Source of the DNA: Oscillospiraceae bacterium
GTDB lineage: Bacteria; Bacillota_A; Clostridia; Oscillospirales; Ruminococcaceae
Length of the DNA: 19,411 nucleotides
NCBI GenBank assembly: GCA_017523995.1
Contig: JAFWUX010000075.1
Coordinates: 1 to 19,411 of the forward strand
Direction of reading: 5' to 3'
The notes beneath the pieces were generated by a model. It saw nothing but the letters and a program-made list of their open reading frames with translations, did no database searches and was not told the DNA's origin. The number at the start of each line of letters is the position of its first letter. Position 1 is the first letter of the stretch. The position numbers and the translations under genes are program-made. Positions 7,799-13,945 of this stretch are shown here, in pieces.

Positions 7799-8377
7799 AT
7801 GGAAAAGCTCTTTATCGCAGGATGGATCGTCCTTGCCGCCGTCACCGTCTGGATCATCGTGGATTATATCCGGGCAGCGATCAAGCTGAAAAACACGCCC
7901 GATCGCGTCAAGGTGCGCCGCAGCGCAGCGTTCTCAGTGGTGTGGCTTGTCTGCTCCTGCTTCTGGATCGCAAATGCAGCCATTCAGATCAGCTCGGCAA
8001 AGAAAAAACTCGCAGATATCGACCGCGGCGTCTATGACGAGATCCGCCGCCCCGAAACACAGACCGTCGAGGAGCACCGTGCAATCCTGCGCAAATCGCC
8101 GCAGCATACAGTCAGCGGCTACCGGCTGATCTTTGCATTCTGGGCGATGTGTGCAGTCATGTATGCATCGAATCTGCTGATTTTCCGCTGGGCGTACATC
8201 ACGCCTGAGTGGGTCATCTTTCAGGACGGCGTCCGCAGCGCTGAAATATACTCCTATCAGCTCACCGAAAACGAACTGCTGCTTTACGGCAGGGGCAATT
8301 CACCGCAGCGATTCAAAATCATCGAACGCGAGCCGCTCGAGCAGATGCTTTCAGCGCACTATAAGCCGCACGCATAA
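7799..8377 (+). CDS. Three-helix membrane protein of unknown function
   Basis: 192 aa from ATG 7799, chosen because TTGAGG lies 8 bases upstream; the frame is open further up but overlaps the PstS-like gene. Hydrophobic helices are at about 4-23, 43-65 and 108-129. A charged loop (66-105, rich in K, R, E) lies between helices 2 and 3. The soluble C-terminal 60 residues (ITPEWVIFQDGVRSAEIYSYQLTENELLLYGR) look like a small beta-rich domain of the kind seen at the end of several uncharacterised Firmicute membrane proteins, but I do not recognise a named family with certainty. It is the last gene of the operon, followed by a terminator 18 bp after the stop. Confidence 0.75.
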   Translation: MEKLFIAGWIVLAAVTVWIIVDYIRAAIKLKNTPDRVKVRRSAAFSVVWLVCSCFWIANAAIQISSAKKKLADIDRGVYDEIRRPETQTVEEHRAILRKSPQHTVSGYRLIFAFWAMCAVMYASNLLIFRWAYITPEWVIFQDGVRSAEIYSYQLTENELLLYGRGNSPQRFKIIEREPLEQMLSAHYKPHA

Positions 8378-8395
8378 TTGCACACACAAAATAAA

Positions 8396-8421
8396 GGAGA
8401 CTCCCATGCCGGAGTCTCCCC
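8396..8421. terminator. Bidirectional intrinsic terminator
   Basis: Perfect 9-bp stem GGAGACTCC/GGAGTCTCC (8396-8404 and 8411-8419). On the plus strand it is followed by CCCTTATTTGTT and ends the membrane operon. On the minus strand it is followed by TTTATTTTG, a better U tract, and would end the candidate RNA that starts near 9200. Confidence 0.75.
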
Positions 8422-9200
8422 TTATTTGTTATTCAATTTTTGACGGTATAGAAAGAATCTATATCAATGCCCGTGAGAGCATTTGTGCGGGAACCGCTTC
8501 ACATTCTCGGCGAATGCGCTCCGGTGTTCCCAAGCTGACGGCGACCAGTCGTGCACCTGATCCCCGCCGCACGGAGTCAGATCACTTCCCATATCATCAT
8601 TGGCGATTGCATCTTCTCAAACGGCAGATGTCCGACTCTTTTCAGCTGTGCGGATCCTTTTCGTGAATCTGCACGCCCGGAGTCTCCGCCGGCGACTGTA
8701 CCCGCTGTACAATCTGAATATTACAACCTTCTTGCTTCATTGCGGCTGCGCACTGCTTTCGCACCGCTCCGTCGAGCGGCTGAATTCTGTGCCTGTTTCC
8801 ATATCGGAACTGCATCCGCATGTCCGGCATATTATCATGCAGCAGCATGTGCAGCCGGAGGCAAGGAAGCTTTCATGTCACACAGAATTCATCGCGCGCG
8901 AGCCTTCGCCAATGAACGGGACATTTTCCATCGTATCCATTGGACTCACGCATCCTTTCCGAATCGGTATTTGCGGCCGGATCCGCGCTGACTTTCTCTT
9001 CATCAGCCGTTCACGAGCTCCGTTTCTTTTCCGGAGCGGAAACGCCGCATGATTCTTTTGAGACTGATACTCGTATAAGACCGGCAAACTCGGTTTGTAC
9101 CTTTGCGTACACTTGGTAAAGCCATGAAAGCAGGATGCCGTTTCTTTTCCGGCATCTTCTGGTTTTGCTTTCGTCCGGAGATTTCGTTTGCCTTTCTTAT
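8396..9200 (-). ncRNA. Candidate large structured non-coding RNA (about 800 nt)
   Basis: The stretch has no convincing gene on either strand. It is bounded on the minus strand by a perfect consensus promoter (9207-9235) and a terminator (8396-8421). Between them the sequence folds locally almost throughout. Clear stems (plus coordinates) are 8447-8463 (TATAGA/TCTATA), 8466-8483 (AATGCCC/GAGCATT), 8489-8531 (GGGAA and CCG closing a 7-bp CACATTC/GAATGCG arm), 8697-8711, 8764-8779 (CCGCTC/GAGCGG, tetraloop), a long-range 11-bp pair 8781-8791 with 8881-8891, 8987-9007, and two hairpins with identical 9-base loops at 9017-9037 and 9134-9156. Size and style recall the large bacterial RNA classes OLE, GOLLD and ROOL, but I cannot match it to one. 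A degraded gene remains possible. Confidence 0.55.
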
Positions 9201-9206
9201 GGTCTT

Positions 9207-9235
9207 ATTATAGCACACTTCTCGTGATTTGTCAA
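9207..9235 (-). promoter_or_regulatory. Perfect consensus promoter reading into the gene-free region
   Basis: Minus strand TTGACA (9230-9235), exactly 17 bases, TATAAT (9207-9212), with TGC as extended -10. There is no ribosome site and credible frame directly after it. The bases around and after the -10 closely match those of the pilin promoter at 17246-17283. Confidence 0.82.
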
Positions 9236-9292
9236 TAGTTTTCTGAAACTTTCTGTGAAATTTTCGTGAAATTTACAGTAAAAATATAGGGC

Positions 9293-9321
9293 TTGACATT
9301 TTCATCAAAATCGGTTACAAT
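9293..9321 (+). promoter_or_regulatory. Promoter of the DUF1292 gene
   Basis: TTGACA (9293-9298), 17 bases, TACAAT (9316-9321). The start is expected near 9328, which argues against the ATG at 9328 as a start codon. The leader carries a CCGGA/TCCGG hairpin at about 9357-9371. Confidence 0.78.
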
Positions 9322-9387
9322 AAGAGTATGCGGACTGTTGTCTGCAAATCTCAAGCCCGGAGTCATTCCGGCGGAACGGAGCGAAAT

Positions 9388-9720
9388 ATGCAAGATCAGA
9401 ATACACCAATGGAACAGGATGCAATGATGGACGGCGCCGATCTCTATACGCTCGTGGATGAGGAAGGCAATGAGAAGCTGTTTGAGCTGATTGACGTTCT
9501 CGAGGATAACGGTCAGGTCTATTTTGCCCTGATCCCCCACATTGAGAATCCGGCAGAGCTGCTCGAAGGCGAAGTTGAGCTCGTTGTGCTGAACGCCAAA
9601 ACCGATGAAAACGGCAACGAAATCCTTGAGCCGATCGAGACAGACGAAGAATATGACCGCATCGCGGAAATTTTCCTCGATAGACTCAACGAGGAAGATG
9701 AAGATGAGGATTCTGAGTAA
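9388..9720 (+). CDS. DUF1292 (YrzB-like) acidic protein
   Basis: 110 aa, strongly acidic. The core YTLVDEEGNEKLFELIDVLEDNGQVYFALIPH is the DUF1292 pattern: an enzyme-free small beta-rich domain widespread in Firmicutes, often beside yrrK/ruvX. The second half runs AELLEGEVELVVLNAKTDENGNEILEPIETDEEYDRIAEIFLDRLNE and ends in an Asp/Glu tail, as usual. ATG 9388 is chosen over the in-frame ATG at 9328 because GGAG lies 6 bases before it and the promoter puts the transcript start at about 9328. The cellular role of the family is unknown. It is a single-gene unit between the candidate large RNA, transcribed away from it, and the 6S-like RNA. Confidence 0.85.
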   Translation: MQDQNTPMEQDAMMDGADLYTLVDEEGNEKLFELIDVLEDNGQVYFALIPHIENPAELLEGEVELVVLNAKTDENGNEILEPIETDEEYDRIAEIFLDRLNEEDEDEDSE

Positions 9721-9761
9721 GTTTCACAACAATTTGAAATGATTTTTGTGAAATTTACCGG

Positions 9762-9790
9762 TTGATTTTTCACTGCCAATCTGATATACT
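9762..9790 (+). promoter_or_regulatory. Upstream promoter for the 6S-like RNA
   Basis: TTGATT (9762-9767), 17 bases, TATACT (9785-9790), with an extended -10 TGA. The expected start is about 9797. It stands in tandem with a second promoter 53 bases downstream. Confidence 0.6.
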
Positions 9791-9814
9791 AGTATTAACA
9801 CAAAGCATTCTGCC

Positions 9815-9843
9815 TTGTGCGAGCAAGCCTGTTTTGATATAAT
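9815..9843 (+). promoter_or_regulatory. Proximal promoter for the 6S-like RNA
   Basis: TTGTGC (9815-9820), 17 bases, TATAAT (9838-9843), with extended -10 TGA. The expected start is about 9850, which would give a transcript of about 185 nt up to the terminator. Confidence 0.6.
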
Positions 9844-9849
9844 CCAACA

Positions 9850-10033
9850 CTTATATTCAGGGAATCACGTCTCTGCGTAAAGATTGCAGACCTCCCGCCT
9901 CGGCGGTTGCCAGGGAGCACGAGGTGCGCAGGCGGATACCCACCTGCTCAAAGCGGGTTTTATTGCACAGGCGACGGCAAGGCGGAGACTGTATGCACTG
10001 CGGACGGATCAGCACGATCCGTCCGCTTTTTTT
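9850..10033 (+). ncRNA. Structured small RNA, probably 6S RNA
   Basis: About 185 nt between tandem promoters and a strong terminator, with no reading frame. Nested pairings are visible: CCGCC (9895-9899) with GGCGG (about 9981-9985), TTGCC with GGCAA inside it, CTCCC/GGGAG (9892-9896 and 9913-9917), and an arm AGGTG/CACCT or GCAGG/CCTGC around 9922-9947. A long rod-like fold with an internal bubble and this length fit 6S RNA, the RNA that binds housekeeping RNA polymerase and mimics an open promoter. The segment GGTGCGCAGGCGGATACC resembles what I remember of Firmicute 6S RNAs, but this is memory and not an alignment. SRP RNA, tmRNA and RNase P hallmarks are absent. Confidence 0.5.
10000..10033 (+). 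terminator. Strong intrinsic terminator of the small RNA
   Basis: Perfect 11-bp stem GCGGACGGATC/GATCCGTCCGC (10000-10010 and 10016-10026), loop AGCAC, then seven T (10027-10033). Confidence 0.93.
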
Positions 10034-10053
10034 GCAGAGATATGCAAAATCGC

Positions 10054-10105
10054 TTGCTTTTTTCAGAGAAATATGATAGAATAATAGTATAGCCATTATA
10101 ATGGC
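10054..10105 (+). promoter_or_regulatory. sseB-like gene promoter with adjacent 14-bp palindrome
   Basis: TTGCTT (10054-10059), 17 bases, TAGAAT (10077-10082), with extended -10 TGA. A perfect palindrome GCCATTATAATGGC lies at 10092-10105, over or just after the start point, as expected of a repressor operator. It also contains TATAAT (10097-10102), which has no good -35. Confidence 0.6.
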
Positions 10106-10132
10106 AAAAATATAGATTGAGGAGGATTCTCA

Positions 10133-11077
10133 ATGCCAGAACCTATGCAGCCGATTACCAATCCCGTTCTTGTGGATGCAATGGCAACCTTCAAGCTTGA
10201 CCTTGCAAACCGTGAGAACGAAGACGTATTCAAAGAACACGAAAGAGCCTTTCTGCAGGCAGCCATCGAGGCAAGATACCTGCTGCCCGCACAGGTCGAG
10301 CAGCCTGCCGAGCCGCCGAAGGAGGGTGAACAGGTCCAGGCGCGCGTTGCGTTCCAGATCATGACAAACCCGAAGGGCGAAAAGTTCATGCCGGCTTTCA
10401 CCGATGAGGTGGAGCTGAAAAAGAACCGTCAGCCCGGCGAGCGTTTTCAGGTCGCAGTGATGAGCTTCGATGACCTCTATCACTTCATCAAGAGCAATGA
10501 AGCGATCAACGGCGTTGTCATCAATCCGTTCGGCTCTGCGCTGTGTCTCGTCCGTCAGCAGATCGTTGCGATCGGCGACCACGGCAATCAGCCGGTGCTC
10601 TCTGCACCGCGCCCGAATCCGGATGCACAGCCCGTTCCCGCTGAGCCACAGCCGCAGCCGAACAATGCACTCGGCGCTGCGGAGAACACCCGCGAGCAGC
10701 AGCAGGATATGATCCGCGCTGCAATGGCACAGCTCGATGCGGACAAGGCAGCTGCCGAATCCAGCGACGCTGTTCCGGAAAAGGATCCTGTCACCGATGA
10801 ACTGCTTGCCGCGCTCAAGGGCGTGCTCAAGAAACAGAAGCAGGTCAAAAAGGCTTACATCAAGGCGGAATCCGAGCAGGGCGAACGCTATCTGCTGGTT
10901 GCGCTGGAAGCTGACGAAAGCGCTGATCTCGAAAGCATCGGCAACACTGTCACAACCGAGTGCGCAGATTATTCCGATCTGCCGTTTGACTGTGTCGCAG
11001 CAAGCTCGATCCGTGCAAAGGAACTTGTCACAGAGGGCAAGCCCTTCTACGAGAAAAAGCGCTTCGGCATTTTCTGA
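10133..11077 (+). CDS. SseB-family protein
   Basis: 314 aa, soluble, two domains. Residues about 10-155 match the SseB N-terminal domain: NPVLVDAMATFKLDLANRENEDVFKEHERAFLQAAIEARYLLP, then FTDEVELKKNRQPGERFQVAVMSFDDLYHFIKSNEAINGVVINPFG, the typical helix and 'N-P-F-G' ending. A Pro/Gln/Ala linker (about 158-195) leads to the SseB C-terminal domain (about 218-312), LLAALKGVLKKQKQVKKAYI. SseB is named for serine sensitivity in E. coli, and its biochemical role is not established. GGAGG at 10121-10125, seven bases before the ATG, fixes the start. It has its own promoter and palindrome; the GH5 gene follows 108 bp later without a clear promoter, so read-through is possible. Confidence 0.85.
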   Translation: MPEPMQPITNPVLVDAMATFKLDLANRENEDVFKEHERAFLQAAIEARYLLPAQVEQPAEPPKEGEQVQARVAFQIMTNPKGEKFMPAFTDEVELKKNRQPGERFQVAVMSFDDLYHFIKSNEAINGVVINPFGSALCLVRQQIVAIGDHGNQPVLSAPRPNPDAQPVPAEPQPQPNNALGAAENTREQQQDMIRAAMAQLDADKAAAESSDAVPEKDPVTDELLAALKGVLKKQKQVKKAYIKAESEQGERYLLVALEADESADLESIGNTVTTECADYSDLPFDCVAASSIRAKELVTEGKPFYEKKRFGIF

Positions 11078-11185
11078 TCCGGATAATGCGGCTGTGTCTG
11101 CGGTATGAGGGTCCCGCAGGCACATGAAAGCCGTCTGATTCCCGTGCAGTACCGCACGGCAACCATTTTGAGAGGGGAGATTCCA

Positions 11186-13192
11186 ATGAAGCACAAAGCA
11201 TGGCTGTCAGCTTCGCTGGCGGCGCTCATCGCAATGACTGCAACCGCAGGTTTCCCCGGGAGCGAATCGCTCTCCGGCACCTACACTGCAGCCGCTGCCG
11301 ATGACGGCAATGACGACTGGCTCCACGCCGTCGGCAGCCGTCTCTATGACATGAACGGCAATGAGGTCTGGCTGACCGGTGCAAACTGGTTCGGCATGAA
11401 CTGCACCGAAAATGTGCCGCACGGTCTCTATGCAAGAGACGTCGATGACATGATCTCCGATATCGCGGATCACGGCATCAACATCATCCGTTTTCCGATC
11501 TCCACAGAGCTGCTGCTCTCCTGGATGGACGGCGAGCCGCTGCCGGTCAGCTCCGTGCAGGCAAGCTACAATCCGCCCAAGGATGAGGTCGGCGAGGACG
11601 GCACCGTCACACCGGCAGGCAAATACGGCGATATCAACCGTGACTTCGTCCTTGAGGACGGCAAAACACTCAAGGACAGCATGCAGATTTTCGATATCAT
11701 CATGCAGAAGTGCAAGAAGTACGGCGTCAAGGCGCTGATCGATGTGCACAGCCCTGCATCCCACAACTCCGGCCATAACTACACGCTCTGGTATTATGAG
11801 CCGACGGCTGAGGACTGCGGCGGCATGGCGACCGGTCACTTCTCCAAAAAGCAGATCACATGGGATGACTGGAAGGATTCCATCACATGGCTTGCGAAGA
11901 AATATGCAAACGATGACACCATCCTCGCCTATGACCTCAAGAACGAGCCCCACGGCAAGCGCGGCTATGACGGCAGCTCCTGCCCGGCGGGCATCGCAAA
12001 GTGGGATAATTCCACCGACAAGAACAACTGGAAGTATTCCGCTGAGGAGTGCGCAAAGTCGATTCTCAAGGTCAATCCGCACGCACTGATCCTCGTCGAG
12101 GGCATTGAACAGTCCCCGATGATCGACAAGGGCGTCACATGGGATACGCCGGATAAGTTCAATCCGCAGCCCGGTGAGGAAAAATGGTACGGCGCATGGT
12201 GGGGCGGCAATCTCCGCGGCGTCAAGGACCTGCCTGTTCTGCCGGATTCCGGTCAGATCGTCTACTCGCCGCATGACTACGGTCCGTCTGTCTACGCACA
12301 GACATGGTTCGACAAGAACTTTACAACCGAAACCCTGCTCGATGACTACTGGCGCGAGACATGGGCATATATCAACGAGGACAACATCGCTCCCCTGCTG
12401 ATCGGCGAATGGGGCGGCCATATGGACAAGGGCAAGAACCAGAAGTGGATGGAGCTGCTGCGCGATTACATGATCAACCACCACATCAACCACACATTCT
12501 GGTGCATCAACCCGAACTCCGGCGACACCGGCGGTCTGCTCGATACGCAGTTCGCAAGCTGGGATGCCGCAAAATACGCGCTCTTTGAGGAGTCGCTCTG
12601 GCAGACCAAGTCCGGCAAGTACATCGGTCTTGACCACCAGACCGCACTCGGCAAGAACGGTCTTTCGCTCAACGGCTTCTACAGCGGTCCTTCCAAGAGC
12701 GAGGGCTCGAACCTCGACGGCGGCAAGACCTCGAGCGGTCAGACCGTTCCGATCGACGAGCCCAAGCAGACCACGGCACCGGTTGTCACCACAACAGCCG
12801 CACCGGTCACGACCACCGCAAAGCCTGTCACCACGACAACTGCTCCGGTGACCACCACAACCAAACCCGTGACCACAACAACCGCACCGGCTGTCACCGG
12901 CAATACCAAGTGGGGCGATGTCAACGAGGACGGCAAAATCGACGTCTCCGATGCAGTTCTGCTCAGCCGCTTCATCGCGGAGGACAAGACCGCAAAGATC
13001 ACCGCACAGGGTCAGAAGAACGGCAATGTCGCAGGCACGCCGAGTCTCACAGGCGATTCGACCATCAAGATTCTCCGCTACATCGCAAAGCTGATCACGG
13101 CAGAGGAGCTTGCACCTGCAAAAGCTGCTGCTAAGCAGCCGGATTATCTGCCGATCACGATCTCGCTTGATTCTGACGTAAAAAAAAACTGA
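11186..13192 (+). CDS. Secreted GH5 (subfamily 1-like) endoglucanase with dockerin
   Basis: 668 aa. Signal peptide about 1-37 (MKHKAWLSASLAALIAMTATAG). The GH5 barrel spans about 45-465. Motifs are LTGANWFGMNC (63-73), HGINIIRFPI (96-105), IDVHSP (185-190), NEP with acid/base E254, VYSPHDYGPSVYAQTWF (359-375), IGEWGG with nucleophile E408, and FWCINPNSGDTGG (438-450). WWGGN and the NPNSGDTGG ending resemble subfamily 1 cellulases such as Acidothermus E1. It cleaves internal beta-1,4-glucan bonds in cellulose. A TTTAPV-type linker (about 527-571) leads to a dockerin (about 575-641) whose first calcium loop is canonical (GDVNEDGKIDVSDA) and whose second is degenerate. ATG 11186 is chosen for AGGGGAG upstream and the signal peptide. 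The frame stops just after a run of nine A; see the next entry. Confidence 0.92.
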   Translation: MKHKAWLSASLAALIAMTATAGFPGSESLSGTYTAAAADDGNDDWLHAVGSRLYDMNGNEVWLTGANWFGMNCTENVPHGLYARDVDDMISDIADHGINIIRFPISTELLLSWMDGEPLPVSSVQASYNPPKDEVGEDGTVTPAGKYGDINRDFVLEDGKTLKDSMQIFDIIMQKCKKYGVKALIDVHSPASHNSGHNYTLWYYEPTAEDCGGMATGHFSKKQITWDDWKDSITWLAKKYANDDTILAYDLKNEPHGKRGYDGSSCPAGIAKWDNSTDKNNWKYSAEECAKSILKVNPHALILVEGIEQSPMIDKGVTWDTPDKFNPQPGEEKWYGAWWGGNLRGVKDLPVLPDSGQIVYSPHDYGPSVYAQTWFDKNFTTETLLDDYWRETWAYINEDNIAPLLIGEWGGHMDKGKNQKWMELLRDYMINHHINHTFWCINPNSGDTGGLLDTQFASWDAAKYALFEESLWQTKSGKYIGLDHQTALGKNGLSLNGFYSGPSKSEGSNLDGGKTSSGQTVPIDEPKQTTAPVVTTTAAPVTTTAKPVTTTTAPVTTTTKPVTTTTAPAVTGNTKWGDVNEDGKIDVSDAVLLSRFIAEDKTAKITAQGQKNGNVAGTPSLTGDSTIKILRYIAKLITAEELAPAKAAAKQPDYLPITISLDSDVKKN

Positions 13193-13776
13193 CTGATCCG
13201 ATCACAAAGATCATCGTGCGCGGCGATTGCTACAAGTACGGCGCAAACTCCGGCAAAGTGTACAGCGAACAGGTCATCGCGTCCAGAGAATGCAAGGATG
13301 ACACCGGCACTTTCACGCTGGACACCACGCTTGAGGACAAGCAGCCGGGCGATCCCCTGCTGACGATCAATGTTCCGATGAGCTATGAGGACGGCACCAC
13401 GAGGGCGAAAGATTATTCGCTGTACGTTCTGCTCTTCACATCGGTAAACGATCAGGCGGGCAGAAAATACTACTGGTATAACGATGAAGATATCCGGAAA
13501 ATTTCGATACAAATTGATCGTCTTGACCCGTTCGCAAGCATCGAAAACGTAAGGCTCTTGCAATTACGTGATCAGAATGGTTTTCCTGCAACTGCAACGC
13601 TTATGCTGGACTACAACCTGTATGACCATGATCCGGAAACCGGAAGAGTATACTACAATGACAGCATCACATACACATGGAATCCGGAGACCGGCAACAT
13701 CAAGGTTGAGAGCAAAATCGCAGAGGATCAGGCAAAAGTTTTCGCGAAAGATGCATTTGAAGTAGAACGCAAATAA
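13177..13776 (+). CDS. C-terminal extension of the GH5 gene in the -1 frame, unrecognised domain
   Basis: This frame is open from 13177 and reads RKKKLTDPITKIIVRGDCYKYG onward, ending at TAA 13774-13776. There is no ribosome site before the only early start codon (GTG 13216), so it is unlikely to be a separate gene. A -1 shift, or one extra A, in the nine-A run 13180-13188 joins it smoothly to the GH5 protein (...SLDSDVKKK-LTDP...). The roughly 195 residues look like a beta-rich secreted domain (TGTFTLDTTLE, DPLLTINVPMSYEDGTT, YSLYVLLFTSV, ATLMLDYNLYDHDPETGRVYYND) with alternating hydrophobic strands. I do not recognise the family. Options are recoding, phase variation, a recent frameshift mutation, or a base error in the homopolymer. 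The sister GH5 gene lacks this domain. Confidence 0.65.
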   Translation, partial: RKKKLTDPITKIIVRGDCYKYGANSGKVYSEQVIASRECKDDTGTFTLDTTLEDKQPGDPLLTINVPMSYEDGTTRAKDYSLYVLLFTSVNDQAGRKYYWYNDEDIRKISIQIDRLDPFASIENVRLLQLRDQNGFPATATLMLDYNLYDHDPETGRVYYNDSITYTWNPETGNIKVESKIAEDQAKVFAKDAFEVERK

Positions 13777-13792
13777 CTGAAACAATGACGCA

Positions 13793-13827
13793 AAGCCCAC
13801 CCCCGAATATCGTTTGAGGGTGGGCTT
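13793..13827 (+). terminator. Hairpin terminator after the GH5 extension
   Basis: 10-bp stem AAGCCCACCC/GGGTGGGCTT (13793-13802 and 13818-13827). The U tract is weak (CTTGCAT), and its end overlaps the -35 of the next promoter. Confidence 0.6.
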
Positions 13828-13855
13828 GCATACAAACGCACATACCTTTTATAAT
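13826..13855 (+). promoter_or_regulatory. Promoter of the second GH5 gene
   Basis: TTGCAT (13826-13831), 18 bases, TATAAT (13850-13855). The leader is about 85 nt, contains short GC-rich hairpins, and ends in GAGAGGGGAAATTTCC. That end is nearly the same as the site before the first GH5 gene, so the leader end was duplicated with the gene. Confidence 0.6.
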
Positions 13856-13945
13856 GGTACAAACGGTGCGGCGCGGAAACGGGTATCTGTGCCCCGCCGT
13901 TCATACACCGGAAACGGTAAATTTTATTGAGAGGGGAAATTTCCA

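Noticed and set aside
8551..9052. Overlapping plus-strand frames of about 146 and 150 aa in the 8.4-9.2 kb gap
   Set aside because: Both are rich in His, Cys, Arg and Ser, overlap each other in different frames, and lack ribosome sites and a plus-strand promoter. Structured RNA on the minus strand explains the region better.
8642..9218. Three minus-strand frames of about 70 aa inside the candidate RNA
   Set aside because: They lie in different frames, partly overlap, are very basic and have no ribosome sites. A decayed gene cannot be excluded, but no family is visible.
9870..10000. SRP RNA, tmRNA or RNase P RNA
   Set aside because: The SRP GGAAGG-AGCAG apical motif, the tmRNA tRNA-like ends and the RNase P conserved core are not found.
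12770..12900. Repetitive ACC/ACA-rich DNA as a possible CRISPR or tandem repeat
   Set aside because: It encodes the Thr/Pro linker of the GH5 protein; there are no regular repeats with unique spacers.
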